Assembly (NCBI GenBank): GCA_016786745.1
Contig: JAEUVS010000093.1
Location: forward strand, 1-35,313
Direction: 5' to 3'
Length of the DNA: 35,313 bases
Source of the DNA: Chitinophagaceae bacterium
GTDB lineage: Bacteria; Bacteroidota; Bacteroidia; Chitinophagales; Chitinophagaceae
Shown: positions 23,605-31,064 of the stretch, piece after piece
How positions within the stretch are numbered: position 1 is the first letter of the stretch
How the letters are laid out: each line of letters opens with the position of its first letter
Made by a program: the position numbers and the translations under genes
Notes under the pieces: generated by a model
Told to the model about the DNA's origin: nothing
What the model saw: only the letters and a program-made list of their open reading frames with translations
Database searches by the model: none

Positions 23605-24938
23605 CACTAAATAAGTACATACCGATTCTTATCCTGGCATCGCTGGTGTTTTCGGGTTGCGTTAAAAAAGTGGATGATATTTTTCCTGAAACACCCGACG
23701 AGCGAATCGCCAAATCGCTGAATGCGTACAAGAGTGCGCTAATGGAAGCGCCGGGATGGAAACTATTCGTTTATCCCGCGGGTTTAGAAAGCCAGGGTAT
23801 TGACGTGGGTGGACTCAGCTACTATATCACATTTCCCGATTCGAACAGAACGGTGATGGTGTCGGATTTCAATTCGCAAACGGCATCGGCGACCAACGAG
23901 AGCGGCTATCACCTTAAGGCCACGCAACGGCCGTCGCTCATCTTTGATACCTACAGCTATATTCACAATGCTGCCGATCCCGATCCTGAAGTTTCTTTCA
24001 GCCCCACCCAGGCAGGTGGATTTGGATGGGGAAGCGATTTCGATTTTTCCTTTGAAGACGCTACTCCGGGCGATACACTGTTCCTTGAAGGTAATTTCAA
24101 CCACAGCGAAGCGATGCTGATAAGAGCCTCGCAGGAAGAAATACAGGCTGCATTTGGCGGACAATTACAGCATATCGTAGAGGTTACCGAAGACTTTTCG
24201 TCTAATCCGTTTTTATATTTCCCGGCGAGCGATAACTCCAAAATTGGTGTCGCCTTCAATGGATTTCTTAAAAAAATCAATTTTACATTTCTCGGCTCTT
24301 CGGATTTGCAGACCGTTTCAGTGCCATACAGCTTTACAATAGATGGCGTTCATTTTAAATTCCCAGTAAATGTTGGCGGATATACCTTCCAGGATATGTA
24401 TTGGGATGAGGCGACCGACCGCTATTATATCAATATTTCCTCAGGTCGTGTATACCTCACAAATTCTCCGACGCCGATATTTCCTTTCTACACGCTGATC
24501 GGAAAATATATTACTGCCATCGTGGTACCTACCACGCCATTGCCCGGGCAGTCGCCTACGTTTGCTACGGTGTATGATGAAATGAAGCTGAACCTTAAAA
24601 ACTCTATTTACAATCTTGACCTCACAGAAATTGAGTTCATTTTCGACGACGAAAGCAAGATGATGGGAATGCTTGTAAATGTGGAGCAGGACGGAATACC
24701 ATTTGTGGCAGCTTACATTTATACGTACCCGGCGCTTACAACGTCGAACATTACACGCTTTACAAGAACAAATGCCAACGGTAATGCAATTGCTGTGGAA
24801 GCACAGATGGCGCCATTGCTCGATTACATAGAGAACGACGATTTCCGGATAGATTATTTCACTGGTTCATCGCCTGTACTCGGTCAGTTTACCAGCCTGG
24901 ATAATTCTGATTTTTTCTTTACCGGCAATATTGAGTAA
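23601..24938 (+). CDS. DUF4302 lipoprotein of the first Sus locus
   Basis: The 445-residue product has an SPII signal (ASLVFSGCVKK, Cys20) and resembles DUF4302 proteins, which occur with SusCD and metallohydrolase genes. The DERIAKSLNAYKSALMEAPG segment after the signal and the mostly beta-strand body fit the family, and the C-terminal LLDYIENDDFRIDYF segment is shared with the preceding metallohydrolase. It is probably a surface-exposed lipoprotein that binds ligand, but no catalytic residues are evident. Its ATG overlaps the metallohydrolase stop by 4 bases, so translation is likely coupled. The collagen-like gene follows after 64 bases. Confidence 0.85.
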   Translation: MTLNKYIPILILASLVFSGCVKKVDDIFPETPDERIAKSLNAYKSALMEAPGWKLFVYPAGLESQGIDVGGLSYYITFPDSNRTVMVSDFNSQTASATNESGYHLKATQRPSLIFDTYSYIHNAADPDPEVSFSPTQAGGFGWGSDFDFSFEDATPGDTLFLEGNFNHSEAMLIRASQEEIQAAFGGQLQHIVEVTEDFSSNPFLYFPASDNSKIGVAFNGFLKKINFTFLGSSDLQTVSVPYSFTIDGVHFKFPVNVGGYTFQDMYWDEATDRYYINISSGRVYLTNSPTPIFPFYTLIGKYITAIVVPTTPLPGQSPTFATVYDEMKLNLKNSIYNLDLTEIEFIFDDESKMMGMLVNVEQDGIPFVAAYIYTYPALTTSNITRFTRTNANGNAIAVEAQMAPLLDYIENDDFRIDYFTGSSPVLGQFTSLDNSDFFFTGNIE

Positions 24939-25002
24939 TTTTTTTATTGATGTATGTTTTTAATTTATATTTAGGTACTTCATCATCTCCAAAAACAATT
25001 TT

Positions 25003-25548
25003 ATGACAAATAAGCCCTTATTTTATCCCTTGCTCCTGGTTCTTTCAATGGTCATTCTCGTATCCTGTTCTAAAGAGGGAGATACCGGTCCCGCCGGTCC
25101 CGCTGGCCCTGCCGGTCCCGCTGGTCCTGCTGGCCCCGCTGGTCCTGAAGGAACCGCTAACGTGATGTATTCCGAATGGATGGAAATTGAATTTGAACCA
25201 AACGAAGACACAACAAACTGGAGCGCTATCATTCCTGCCCCCGGACTTTCACAGGACATTCTCAACCAGGGTGAAATAAAGGTGTATATAAATCTCGGAA
25301 CAGACGCCGATCCGGTTGTTGCTCCTTTGCCATACTTTGATGGTGCCGCGATTATCAACCCGGTGTTCTTTACCGATACCATCGGAATGATATCTACCGT
25401 TGACGCCAGCACGAGGGAAGAAGATGGGGACATATTCTTTAAGTACAGGTATGTGTTGATACCGGGCGGACAGCTTGCTGCACTGCCGAATAATGTTCAT
25501 CTCGACAACTATGCTGAGGTGAAAAAATATTTCAAGATCAAGAACTGA
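25003..25548 (+). CDS. Collagen-like lipoprotein of the first Sus locus
   Basis: The 181-residue product has a lipoprotein signal (VILVSCSK, Cys22). It is followed by eight Gly-X-Y triplets (GDT, six GPA, GPE; residues 26-49) and a ~130-residue beta-rich C-terminal domain of unknown fold. Pro in position X and absence of hydroxylation sites suggest a short bacterial collagen triple helix acting as a trimeric stalk. The C-terminal domain would be displayed at the cell surface (inference). The GPA run is encoded by 9-bp repeats (25087-25147). It closes the operon and is followed by a strong terminator. Nothing here gives its ligand. The operon placement makes it a likely accessory of the SusCD importer. 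Confidence 0.8.
   Translation: MTNKPLFYPLLLVLSMVILVSCSKEGDTGPAGPAGPAGPAGPAGPAGPEGTANVMYSEWMEIEFEPNEDTTNWSAIIPAPGLSQDILNQGEIKVYINLGTDADPVVAPLPYFDGAAIINPVFFTDTIGMISTVDASTREEDGDIFFKYRYVLIPGGQLAALPNNVHLDNYAEVKKYFKIKN
25087..25147. repeat. 9-bp coding repeats of the collagen-like tract
   Basis: Successive GGTCCCGCC/GGCCCTGCC-type nonamers encode the six GPA triplets plus GPE. The units keep frame (9 bp) and differ in third-codon positions, so change in unit number would lengthen or shorten the stalk without frameshift. Confidence 0.75.
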
Positions 25549-25567
25549 TAATATTCGCTCTAACATA

Positions 25568-25597
25568 ATCCCCGCGACTACCTTCGCGGGGATTTTT
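25568..25597 (+). terminator. Strong Rho-independent terminator of the first Sus operon
   Basis: A 10-bp perfect stem, ATCCCCGCGA with TCGCGGGGAT (25568-25577 and 25584-25593), has a 6-base loop and is followed by TTTTATTTAT. It ends 4 bases before the ATG of the phosphoesterase, leaving no room for a promoter or leader downstream of the hairpin. Confidence 0.85.
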
Positions 25598-25601
25598 ATT
25601 T

Positions 25602-26096
25602 ATGACGAAGATTGGGTTAATATCAGACACGCATAGTTACCTCGACGAAGCGGTGTTTAAACATTTCGAACACTGTGATGAGATTTGGCATGCGGGTGAT
25701 TTTGGCAATGCTGCGATTGCCGGCAGGCTGGCCGCGTTCCGGCCCTTAAAAGGTGTTTATGGAAATATCGACGGTTACGATGTGAAAAGCGAATACCCGG
25801 AGATGCTGCGGTGGCGGTGTGAAGATGTTGATGTGATGATGTGTCACATCGGGGGTTATCCGGGCAGGTACACACGGATAGTGAAGGAGGAAATGAAAAG
25901 TGCGCCGCCGAAATTGTTCATCAGCGGCCACTCTCATATCCTTAAGATCATTTACGACAAACAGTACGGTTGTTTACACATCAATCCCGGCGCGGCTGGC
26001 AGGGAAGGATGGCATAAGATGAGAACCGTGGTAAGATTCGCCATTGAAGCGGACAATATAAAAGACTGTGAGGTGATAGAACTGGGTAAGCGGTGA
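25602..26096 (+). CDS. YfcE/MJ0936-type metallophosphoesterase
   Basis: The 164-residue product is a small calcineurin-like phosphodiesterase. Expected metal and catalytic residues are present: Asp9 and His11 (SDTHS), Asp33 (HAGDFG), Asn55 in the GNID motif (GVYGNIDGYD), His82 (MCHIGG), and His110/His112 (ISGHSHI). Family members hydrolyse phosphodiesters in vitro, and the native substrate is generally unclear. It is cytoplasmic with no signal peptide. The start matches the family's usual N-terminus. It lies directly behind the Sus operon terminator, so either read-through or a promoter hidden in the previous gene must drive it. Confidence 0.9.
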   Translation: MTKIGLISDTHSYLDEAVFKHFEHCDEIWHAGDFGNAAIAGRLAAFRPLKGVYGNIDGYDVKSEYPEMLRWRCEDVDVMMCHIGGYPGRYTRIVKEEMKSAPPKLFISGHSHILKIIYDKQYGCLHINPGAAGREGWHKMRTVVRFAIEADNIKDCEVIELGKR

Positions 26097-26115
26097 TGCC
26101 AATAACGAATAATGG

Positions 26116-26379
26116 CTACAATAAGGGCGGTGGTTCTTCTATGTGCCTGTATCTTCTTTCGCCGGTTACCCGTGAGGCGGGTTCAGATCTTTCCCGATGA
26201 CCCATTGGTGCGCTCCATTCAAGGACTTTGATACATGATTCCAGTTCCTTGATCTGGAGGTGCATTTCCTTCATCGTCGAAAAAGACTCTCCTTCACGCA
26301 TAGCCTGGTCAAACTTTGACCTCAATTCATTCAAATGAATTTTCATTGTCGTTACATCTGTGTCGGGACTTAATATCAT
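26116..26379 (-). CDS. Small protein, unknown function
   Basis: The product reads MILSPDTDVTTMKIHLNELR at the N-terminus, with a central amphipathic helix (EMHLQIKELESCIKVLEW) and a basic, Pro-rich tail. The start is ambiguous: ATG 26379 gives 87 residues and ATG 26346 (MKIHL) gives 76. An earlier in-frame ATG at 26427 adds a polar leader. There is no signal peptide or TM segment. I do not recognise the family. Convergent transcription with the phosphoesterase and the coherent helix-rich core suggest a real gene, but evidence is modest. Confidence 0.5.
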   Translation of the reverse strand: MILSPDTDVTTMKIHLNELRSKFDQAMREGESFSTMKEMHLQIKELESCIKVLEWSAPMGHRERSEPASRVTGERRYRHIEEPPPLL

Positions 26380-26618
26380 AGAATTGGTATTAAAAGTGAA
26401 AAAATACTCGTGATTAAGTGTTAGCAAAACCCATAAGTAAAATTCACTGTTCGCGCGACTGCCAGGGAGCTTCAGTAAAAACAGGTGAGGACATTAAAGG
26501 TACAAAAATGCAGGTATGCTTTCCAAGTATTTTTCAAATAAAAAGGAACTTTTTTCTGTCGGAATTTTCAGTTGATACAAATGAAATGACAGTTCATTCC
26601 GGTTAGGTGTTTCGCGGG

Positions 26619-26648
26619 GTTTAGTCACTATATCTTCAGTGTCTAAAC
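26619..26648. promoter_or_regulatory. Palindromic site upstream of the secreted gene at 26661
   Basis: An 11-bp inverted repeat with one mismatch is centred on an 8-base loop: GTTTAGTCACT at 26619-26629 and AGTGTCTAAAC at 26638-26648. It ends 12 bases before the ATG at 26661. It could be a dimeric-regulator operator or an mRNA hairpin in the leader. No poly-T follows, so it is not a terminator. Confidence 0.45.
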
Positions 26649-26660
26649 ACTCCACGTAAA

Positions 26661-27272
26661 ATGAAAAAGTACATTCTCATTCCGGTCGTTGCCTTTATCG
26701 CGCTGACCGCTGCCGTAACCGCCGATATATTCAGCTCACTCGATATTAGCCGCGAACAGGCGAAACAACGCCTTCTCGAATCCATGGGGGAGGGCTACAT
26801 CGTTTCCGGTGAGCACGACCTCGTATCGAAAGCGAAAAGCCTGCCCGTAGAAATGAGGGTAGCAGGAATCAGGCAACTCATTAAGCTCGCCAAGGAATAC
26901 ACTTCCGGCGATGAGTTTGCAGCGGACTATAAGAAATGGAGAAATGGAAAGCTCAACCCGGGTCAGAAATCGCGTCTCGGGGTGCCGAAGCTTCGCCGGA
27001 TGCTTGATAACGCGGTTGACAGGGCGCTTGATTCGCGCGAAAACGAAGACAGGTATCCTGCGGATCCGAATAAACTTATTAAGAAGCGTCTTGAAGAGTT
27101 CCTGGAGGTTTCCGGTTCCGTGGATTTTGATGCGAAGCTCAGCGGGAGTATGTTCGTGAATCCGGAGTATGAGCAGAAAGACGATAAGTGGAAGATGTGC
27201 TACCGCGTTGGTAAAGAAACTATCGCCGCTGCCCGCGAAGAAGCGCAGGTTTGGTTGAAAGAGATTAACTAA
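26661..27272 (+). CDS. Secreted protein, unknown function
   Basis: The 203-residue product has a clear Sec signal (MKKYILIPVVAFIALTAAVT, cleavage near TAA or VTA) and a mature part that is mostly charged helices (e.g. KAKSLPVEMRVAGIRQLIKL and LLESMGEGYIV). Two Cys-poor halves are joined by a polar segment. I do not recognise the family. The gene lies between a palindromic site and tRNA-Ser, transcribed alone. ATG 26661 is the natural start because it begins the signal peptide. Long reading frames on the opposite strand of this gene are judged shadows. Confidence 0.75.
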   Translation: MKKYILIPVVAFIALTAAVTADIFSSLDISREQAKQRLLESMGEGYIVSGEHDLVSKAKSLPVEMRVAGIRQLIKLAKEYTSGDEFAADYKKWRNGKLNPGQKSRLGVPKLRRMLDNAVDRALDSRENEDRYPADPNKLIKKRLEEFLEVSGSVDFDAKLSGSMFVNPEYEQKDDKWKMCYRVGKETIAAAREEAQVWLKEIN

Positions 27273-27288
27273 TTTTGGCGCCCTTACA

Positions 27289-27378
27289 GGAGAGATGCCA
27301 GAGTGGTTGAATGGGACGGTCTCGAAAACCGTTGTACGGGCAACTGTACCGAGGGTTCGAATCCCTCTCTCTCCGCCA
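27289..27378 (+). tRNA. tRNA-Ser (anticodon CGA)
   Basis: A full cloverleaf is present. The acceptor stem GGAGAGA pairs with TCTCTCC, discriminator G and an encoded CCA (27376-27378) follow, and the T-arm is GAGGG/TTCGAAT/CCCTC. The anticodon stem ACGGT/ACCGT closes a 7-base loop CTCGAAA, whose anticodon CGA decodes UCG serine. A long variable arm (TGTACGGGCAACTGTACC) is typical of tRNA-Ser. It stands 16 bases after the secreted gene. Confidence 0.95.
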
Positions 27379-27393
27379 AACAACACATGATAG

Positions 27394-27416
27394 TGCTCCC
27401 GAAGGGAGCATTTTTT
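27394..27416 (+). terminator. Rho-independent terminator after tRNA-Ser
   Basis: A 7-bp perfect stem TGCTCCC/GGGAGCA with a 3-base loop is followed by six T residues, 15 bases downstream of the encoded CCA. This is a standard layout for ending a tRNA transcript. Confidence 0.85.
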
Positions 27417-27519
27417 ATTTCTGGACGCGAGGCAAGCTTGCTTGCCGGAGCGGGAAGAAGTAAAAAATGGTACGCGCGTAGCGCGGTCACTACCATGTGT
27501 GTTTGAAGCCATCTCATTT

Positions 27520-27594
27520 AAGGGATCGCTTCAGCAATCCCTCTCTCCGCCGCAGGCGAAAGGATCGCCGAAGACAATCCTCTCCGCCACAGGC
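27520..27594. repeat. Two tandem degenerate units containing tRNA-Ser 3'-end-like sequence
   Basis: Unit A (27520-27557) and unit B (27559-27594) share the pattern GGATCGC...CAATCC...CTCTCCGCC.CAGGC. Each contains a shortened copy of the tRNA tail AATCCCTCTCTCTCCGCCA (27360-27378): AATCCCTCTCTCCGCC at 27536-27551 and AATCCTCTCCGCCA at 27576-27589. They may be relics of site-specific integration at the tRNA, or simple local duplications. No integrase is present in the window. Confidence 0.5.
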
Positions 27595-27612
27595 CCATAC
27601 CGGGCTTTTTTT
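27591..27612 (+). terminator. Weak candidate terminator
   Basis: A short GCCC/GGGC stem (27593-27596 with 27602-27605), possibly extended by a G-T and an A-T pair, is followed by seven T residues. The stem is short for independent termination. Confidence 0.4.
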
Positions 27613-27728
27613 ATTGACTTTTTAAAAACTCACTGGTTTTCGTTTCATTAAACCCGGTCTTTCAAATTCTGACTATCCCAAACGAAAAGGAATCGTTTCT
27701 AAAGCCCAAGCCCTTTCACCCCTTCAAA

Positions 27729-27750
27729 AAACTTATCCACAAATAAGTTT
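27729..27750. promoter_or_regulatory. Inverted repeat containing a DnaA-box-like TTATCCACA
   Basis: AAACTTAT (27729-27736) and ATAAGTTT (27743-27750) form a perfect 8-bp inverted repeat around CCACAA. The canonical DnaA-box sequence TTATCCACA (27733-27741) lies across the left arm and loop. It is single and sits about 145 bases upstream of the SusC start, so it may be a regulatory hairpin or protein-binding site rather than an origin. Confidence 0.4.
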
Positions 27751-27894
27751 AAAAAACACCCAGTCCTCACCACTTCCCCTATTTACCAGTATTTTCAGAA
27801 AATAATCTCAAAAATAAGGAAACGAAATATATTTTTTTATTAATAACTTTTTCATATACCTTGTAAAGCCAAAGTCTAACTAAAAAATAATGAA

Positions 27895-30800
27895 ATGAAA
27901 AGGAAACTGCTACCAAAACGAATTCCGCTCATTTTCGCATGTTTGCTGTGTATCCTGATCGTACACGGTCAGTCGGTAACCATTAACGGCACCGTGCGAT
28001 CCGAGACCAATGCTCCACTACCAGGAGTTACCGTATCCTCATCACAATCAAATGCTACCCAAACCGACGCTGAAGGAAAGTTCCGTTTACAGGTACCTGA
28101 TAAAAACGCAACTGTCGTGTTCTCCTCCGTCGGCTATGTTGCGCAAACAGTTTATCTCGATGGTCGTACCAGTCTCAACATTAGCTTAAAAGCAAACGTT
28201 GGCGAACTCAACGAAGTTGTGGTAACCGCCATTGGTATACAGAGACAAAAGAAATCATTGGGTTATACCACCCAGGTAATAAAAGGTGAAGAACTTACCA
28301 CCGCACGCGAAACAAACGTAGCAAACTCTTTGAAGGGTAAAGTGGCAGGGGTATTCATAAGTCCCGCAAACACCGGTCCCGGTGGCTCAACTTTCATTTC
28401 AATAAGAGGTGTGAGCTCTTTCAATAGCGGAAGAACCAAGCCGCTGATAGTTGTCGACGGAGTACCGATCGATAACACTACGATTAATCAACCTGATATT
28501 TTTAACAGCAGAGGTATAAACCGTGACTATGGCGACGGTATCGGAAACATTCTGCCAGACGATATTGAAAACATCACGGTGCTGAAAGGTCCGAATGGCG
28601 CAGCGCTTTATGGTTCACGCGGTGCTGCCGGCGTAATCCTTATTACAACAAAGAAGGGACAGGCCGGAAGAAAATTCGGAATCGATGTTAATTCAAACGC
28701 AACATTTGAAAGACCAAACGTATTACCACAATACCAGGAAGTGTGGGGCGGTGGTTACGACGATAACTACGCGATGTTCGGCACTACTACTGTAGACGGA
28801 CAGGAAGTATCTGTGTTCCCATCATGGCTCACCGACCACTGGGGCGGAAAATATGATGGAAGACCGATTCAACTCGAAATGTGGCCCGAAGCTGGCCTCG
28901 TTACCTATTCTCCTTCCGGTGAAGACAACATCAGGAAATTCTACCGTACCGGCGCTACGTATACTAATACAGTGGGAATTTCAGGGGGAACAGACAGGCT
29001 GAACTACCGTCTGTCACTCTCCGATCTTCGCAACACAGGCATCGTACCACTTTCATCCATCAACAGGAAAACGATCAACCTTCGTTTAGGCTTTAACGCA
29101 ACAGACAAGTTGTACTTCGAAGGAAAAGTGAACTACATCAAAAACGATGGTAACGGTCGCCCGGCAAACGGTCTTGATATTAATACAGTAACCTATTCCC
29201 TGAACCGTATTCCGGCATTCATCAATATCGACATGCTGAAGAATTATAAATCGCCGGATGGAAGATCGTACAACTGGGCAGATGGCAGGCCTTTCAATCC
29301 ATATTGGGTGATTAATGAAATGCCCAGCCACGATACACGCGACAGGATGATCGGGTATGTATTGGGCAGGTACAATTTCAACAGCTGGCTTACATTGCAG
29401 GCCAGGACTGGAACAGACTTTTATAATGATCAAAGACACTCGCAGATCAATGTAGGTACTCCTACCAGCAGTCTCGTAAGAGGACAGTTGCTCGATCAGC
29501 AAATTTCTGTGAGAGAAGATAACTCCGATGTATTGTTAACTGCATCAGGAAACCTGAGCAGCGATTTCACTGGTTCGTTTTCAGTGGGTGCCAACCACAT
29601 GAACAGGAACTTTAATCTCGTTTCGGTGGAGGGTTATAACATGAATATTCCAGGCATCTATAATATCGTTAATGCCGGCCTCGTGTTTCCGACGAATACA
29701 GTAAACAAAAAACAGATTAACTCGGTTTTTGCGGCCGCACAGATTGGATATAAAAATTATCTGTTCGTCGATATCACCGGAAGAAACGACTGGTCGTCGA
29801 CACTCGGACAGGATAACTACGCGTTCTTCTATCCTTCAGTAAGCACAAGCTTTGTGTTTACAGATGCGTTGAAATTGCCTGCAACCGTATTAAACTACGG
29901 TAAGTTGCGCCTGTCGTATGCACAGGGTGGCAAGGATGGGGATCCGTATCAGACCAAGATCGGTTACAGCCTGCTCACAAATAACTACCGTGGACAACAA
30001 TTCGGCAGAATACGCAGCGACGTTCCGGAAATCAACCTGAAAAACGAGCTGACTACATCTGTTGAAGTGGGCACAGAACTCAAATTCTTCAACAACAGGA
30101 TCGGAATTGATTTCACTTACTACGATTCGAGAACAAAGAACCAGATATTGCCGGTAGATATTTCGCCCGCAACAGGGTTTGCCGCGAAAATTGCCAACGC
30201 TGGTGAAATTCGCAACAGGGGTATTGAAATCATGTTGAACCTTGTGCCCGTGCAGTCGAAGAATTTTACATGGGACATGTTGCTGAACTTCTCAAGAAAC
30301 AGGTCGGAAGTAATGTCCCTTGCTGAAGGTATCGACGCCATCTCGTTGATCAGCACTGAGGAAATCGCTATCGAAGCTCGCCCGGGATTGCCTTATGGTA
30401 ATATCGTTGGTTATGGTTTCAAACGCACTCCTACAGGCGAAAAATGGCTCACAGCAAATGGTATTTACCAGCACGACGATACGCTGTCGGTGTTAGGTAA
30501 TATGCAACCGGATTTCATTGGCGGTTTAACAAACACATTTACATTTAAAGGTTTCACATTAAGCGCGCTGATTGATTTCCGGATAGGTGGAGAAATATTT
30601 TCTTATTCAAAAGCAACTCAAACATATTCCGGAACAGCTAAATACACTGAGAACGGCGATAACCTGATCTCCGACGGTGTTATCGAAGGGCCTGATGGCA
30701 AGTTTACAAAAAGCACCATCGTAGTAGGAAGAATGAATTACTACACCAGCATGGGTTGGGGTAACATCAGCGAAGCATTTGTTTTGCCTGCTGACTATGT

Positions 30801-31044
30801 AGCGCTCCGCGAATTGTCTATAGGATACACAATCGGAAAGTTTTTCAAGGGAACAGTTTTGAATAATGCACGGCTGTCGGTTGTTGGTAGAAACCTGTTT
30901 TATATCTACAGGGATTCCGAGTTCAAGACGCTTGGTATCAGCCCGGAAAATGCATTTAACTCAAGCACAACGGCTCAGGGTTTTGAGGTGCCAACAGCTC
31001 CAACAACAAGAAGCCTTGGTGTTAACCTGTCATTCTCATTCTAA
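27895..31044 (+). CDS. SusC/RagA-family TonB-dependent transporter (second Sus locus)
   Basis: The 1049-residue product has a signal peptide (cleavage near VHGQS) and a carboxypeptidase-regulatory domain (INGTVRSETNAPLPGVTVSS). The TonB-box-like stretch ELNEVVVTAIG and a plug domain (NSLKGKVAGVFISPANTGPG, FISIRGVSSFNSGRTKP, LIVVDGVPIDNTTINQ and NGAALYGSRGAAGVILITTK) follow. A long barrel ends in NLSFSF, the usual terminal aromatic. It is the energised importer for the oligosaccharides captured by the SusD partner 20 bases downstream. Five bases before the ATG lies a tiny ATG-AAA-TGA frame overlapping it. It is shorter than the first SusC and not closely similar to it. Confidence 0.95.
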   Translation: MKRKLLPKRIPLIFACLLCILIVHGQSVTINGTVRSETNAPLPGVTVSSSQSNATQTDAEGKFRLQVPDKNATVVFSSVGYVAQTVYLDGRTSLNISLKANVGELNEVVVTAIGIQRQKKSLGYTTQVIKGEELTTARETNVANSLKGKVAGVFISPANTGPGGSTFISIRGVSSFNSGRTKPLIVVDGVPIDNTTINQPDIFNSRGINRDYGDGIGNILPDDIENITVLKGPNGAALYGSRGAAGVILITTKKGQAGRKFGIDVNSNATFERPNVLPQYQEVWGGGYDDNYAMFGTTTVDGQEVSVFPSWLTDHWGGKYDGRPIQLEMWPEAGLVTYSPSGEDNIRKFYRTGATYTNTVGISGGTDRLNYRLSLSDLRNTGIVPLSSINRKTINLRLGFNATDKLYFEGKVNYIKNDGNGRPANGLDINTVTYSLNRIPAFINIDMLKNYKSPDGRSYNWADGRPFNPYWVINEMPSHDTRDRMIGYVLGRYNFNSWLTLQARTGTDFYNDQRHSQINVGTPTSSLVRGQLLDQQISVREDNSDVLLTASGNLSSDFTGSFSVGANHMNRNFNLVSVEGYNMNIPGIYNIVNAGLVFPTNTVNKKQINSVFAAAQIGYKNYLFVDITGRNDWSSTLGQDNYAFFYPSVSTSFVFTDALKLPATVLNYGKLRLSYAQGGKDGDPYQTKIGYSLLTNNYRGQQFGRIRSDVPEINLKNELTTSVEVGTELKFFNNRIGIDFTYYDSRTKNQILPVDISPATGFAAKIANAGEIRNRGIEIMLNLVPVQSKNFTWDMLLNFSRNRSEVMSLAEGIDAISLISTEEIAIEARPGLPYGNIVGYGFKRTPTGEKWLTANGIYQHDDTLSVLGNMQPDFIGGLTNTFTFKGFTLSALIDFRIGGEIFSYSKATQTYSGTAKYTENGDNLISDGVIEGPDGKFTKSTIVVGRMNYYTSMGWGNISEAFVLPADYVALRELSIGYTIGKFFKGTVLNNARLSVVGRNLFYIYRDSEFKTLGISPENAFNSSTTAQGFEVPTAPTTRSLGVNLSFSF

Positions 31045-31064
31045 AACTGATTAAAAGACAAAAA

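Larger units (their letters stand above)
27379..27894. other. 516-base noncoding stretch with repeats between tRNA-Ser and the second Sus locus
   Basis: No coding gene is supported here. After the tRNA it contains a short terminator, a 7-bp inverted repeat GGCAAGC/GCTTGCC (27431-27446), a CGCGC/GCGCG palindrome (27473-27485), two tRNA-tail-like tandem units, a second weak terminator and an A/T-rich leader before SusC. No exact TAnnTTTG promoter was found ahead of the SusC start. Confidence 0.6.

Noticed and set aside
25087..25147. CRISPR array
   Set aside because: The repeats are contiguous 9-bp coding units without unique spacers, and they encode Gly-Pro-Ala triplets. No other region shows spaced direct repeats of CRISPR length.
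25023..25433. 136-residue minus-strand frame containing a Gly-Pro-Ala run
   Set aside because: The run is the reverse complement of the collagen-like repeats, which are partly self-similar on both strands. The plus-strand gene has signal peptide and context.
26418..26606. 62-residue plus-strand open frame
   Set aside because: It has no signal, domain or neighbour support, and overlaps the start region of the minus-strand small gene.
26736..27512. 258-residue open frame on the minus strand across the secreted gene and tRNA-Ser
   Set aside because: It overlaps the tRNA on the opposite strand and the coding frame of the secreted protein, and has no coherent protein family or signal. It is a shadow of GC-skewed codons.
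27303..27651. Plus-strand open frames through tRNA-Ser and the repeat region
   Set aside because: They start inside the tRNA or in repeat sequence with GTG or TTG starts and have no protein-like character.
27729..27750. Chromosomal replication origin
   Set aside because: Only one DnaA-box-like site is visible, with no cluster and no dnaA, dnaN or parAB genes nearby.
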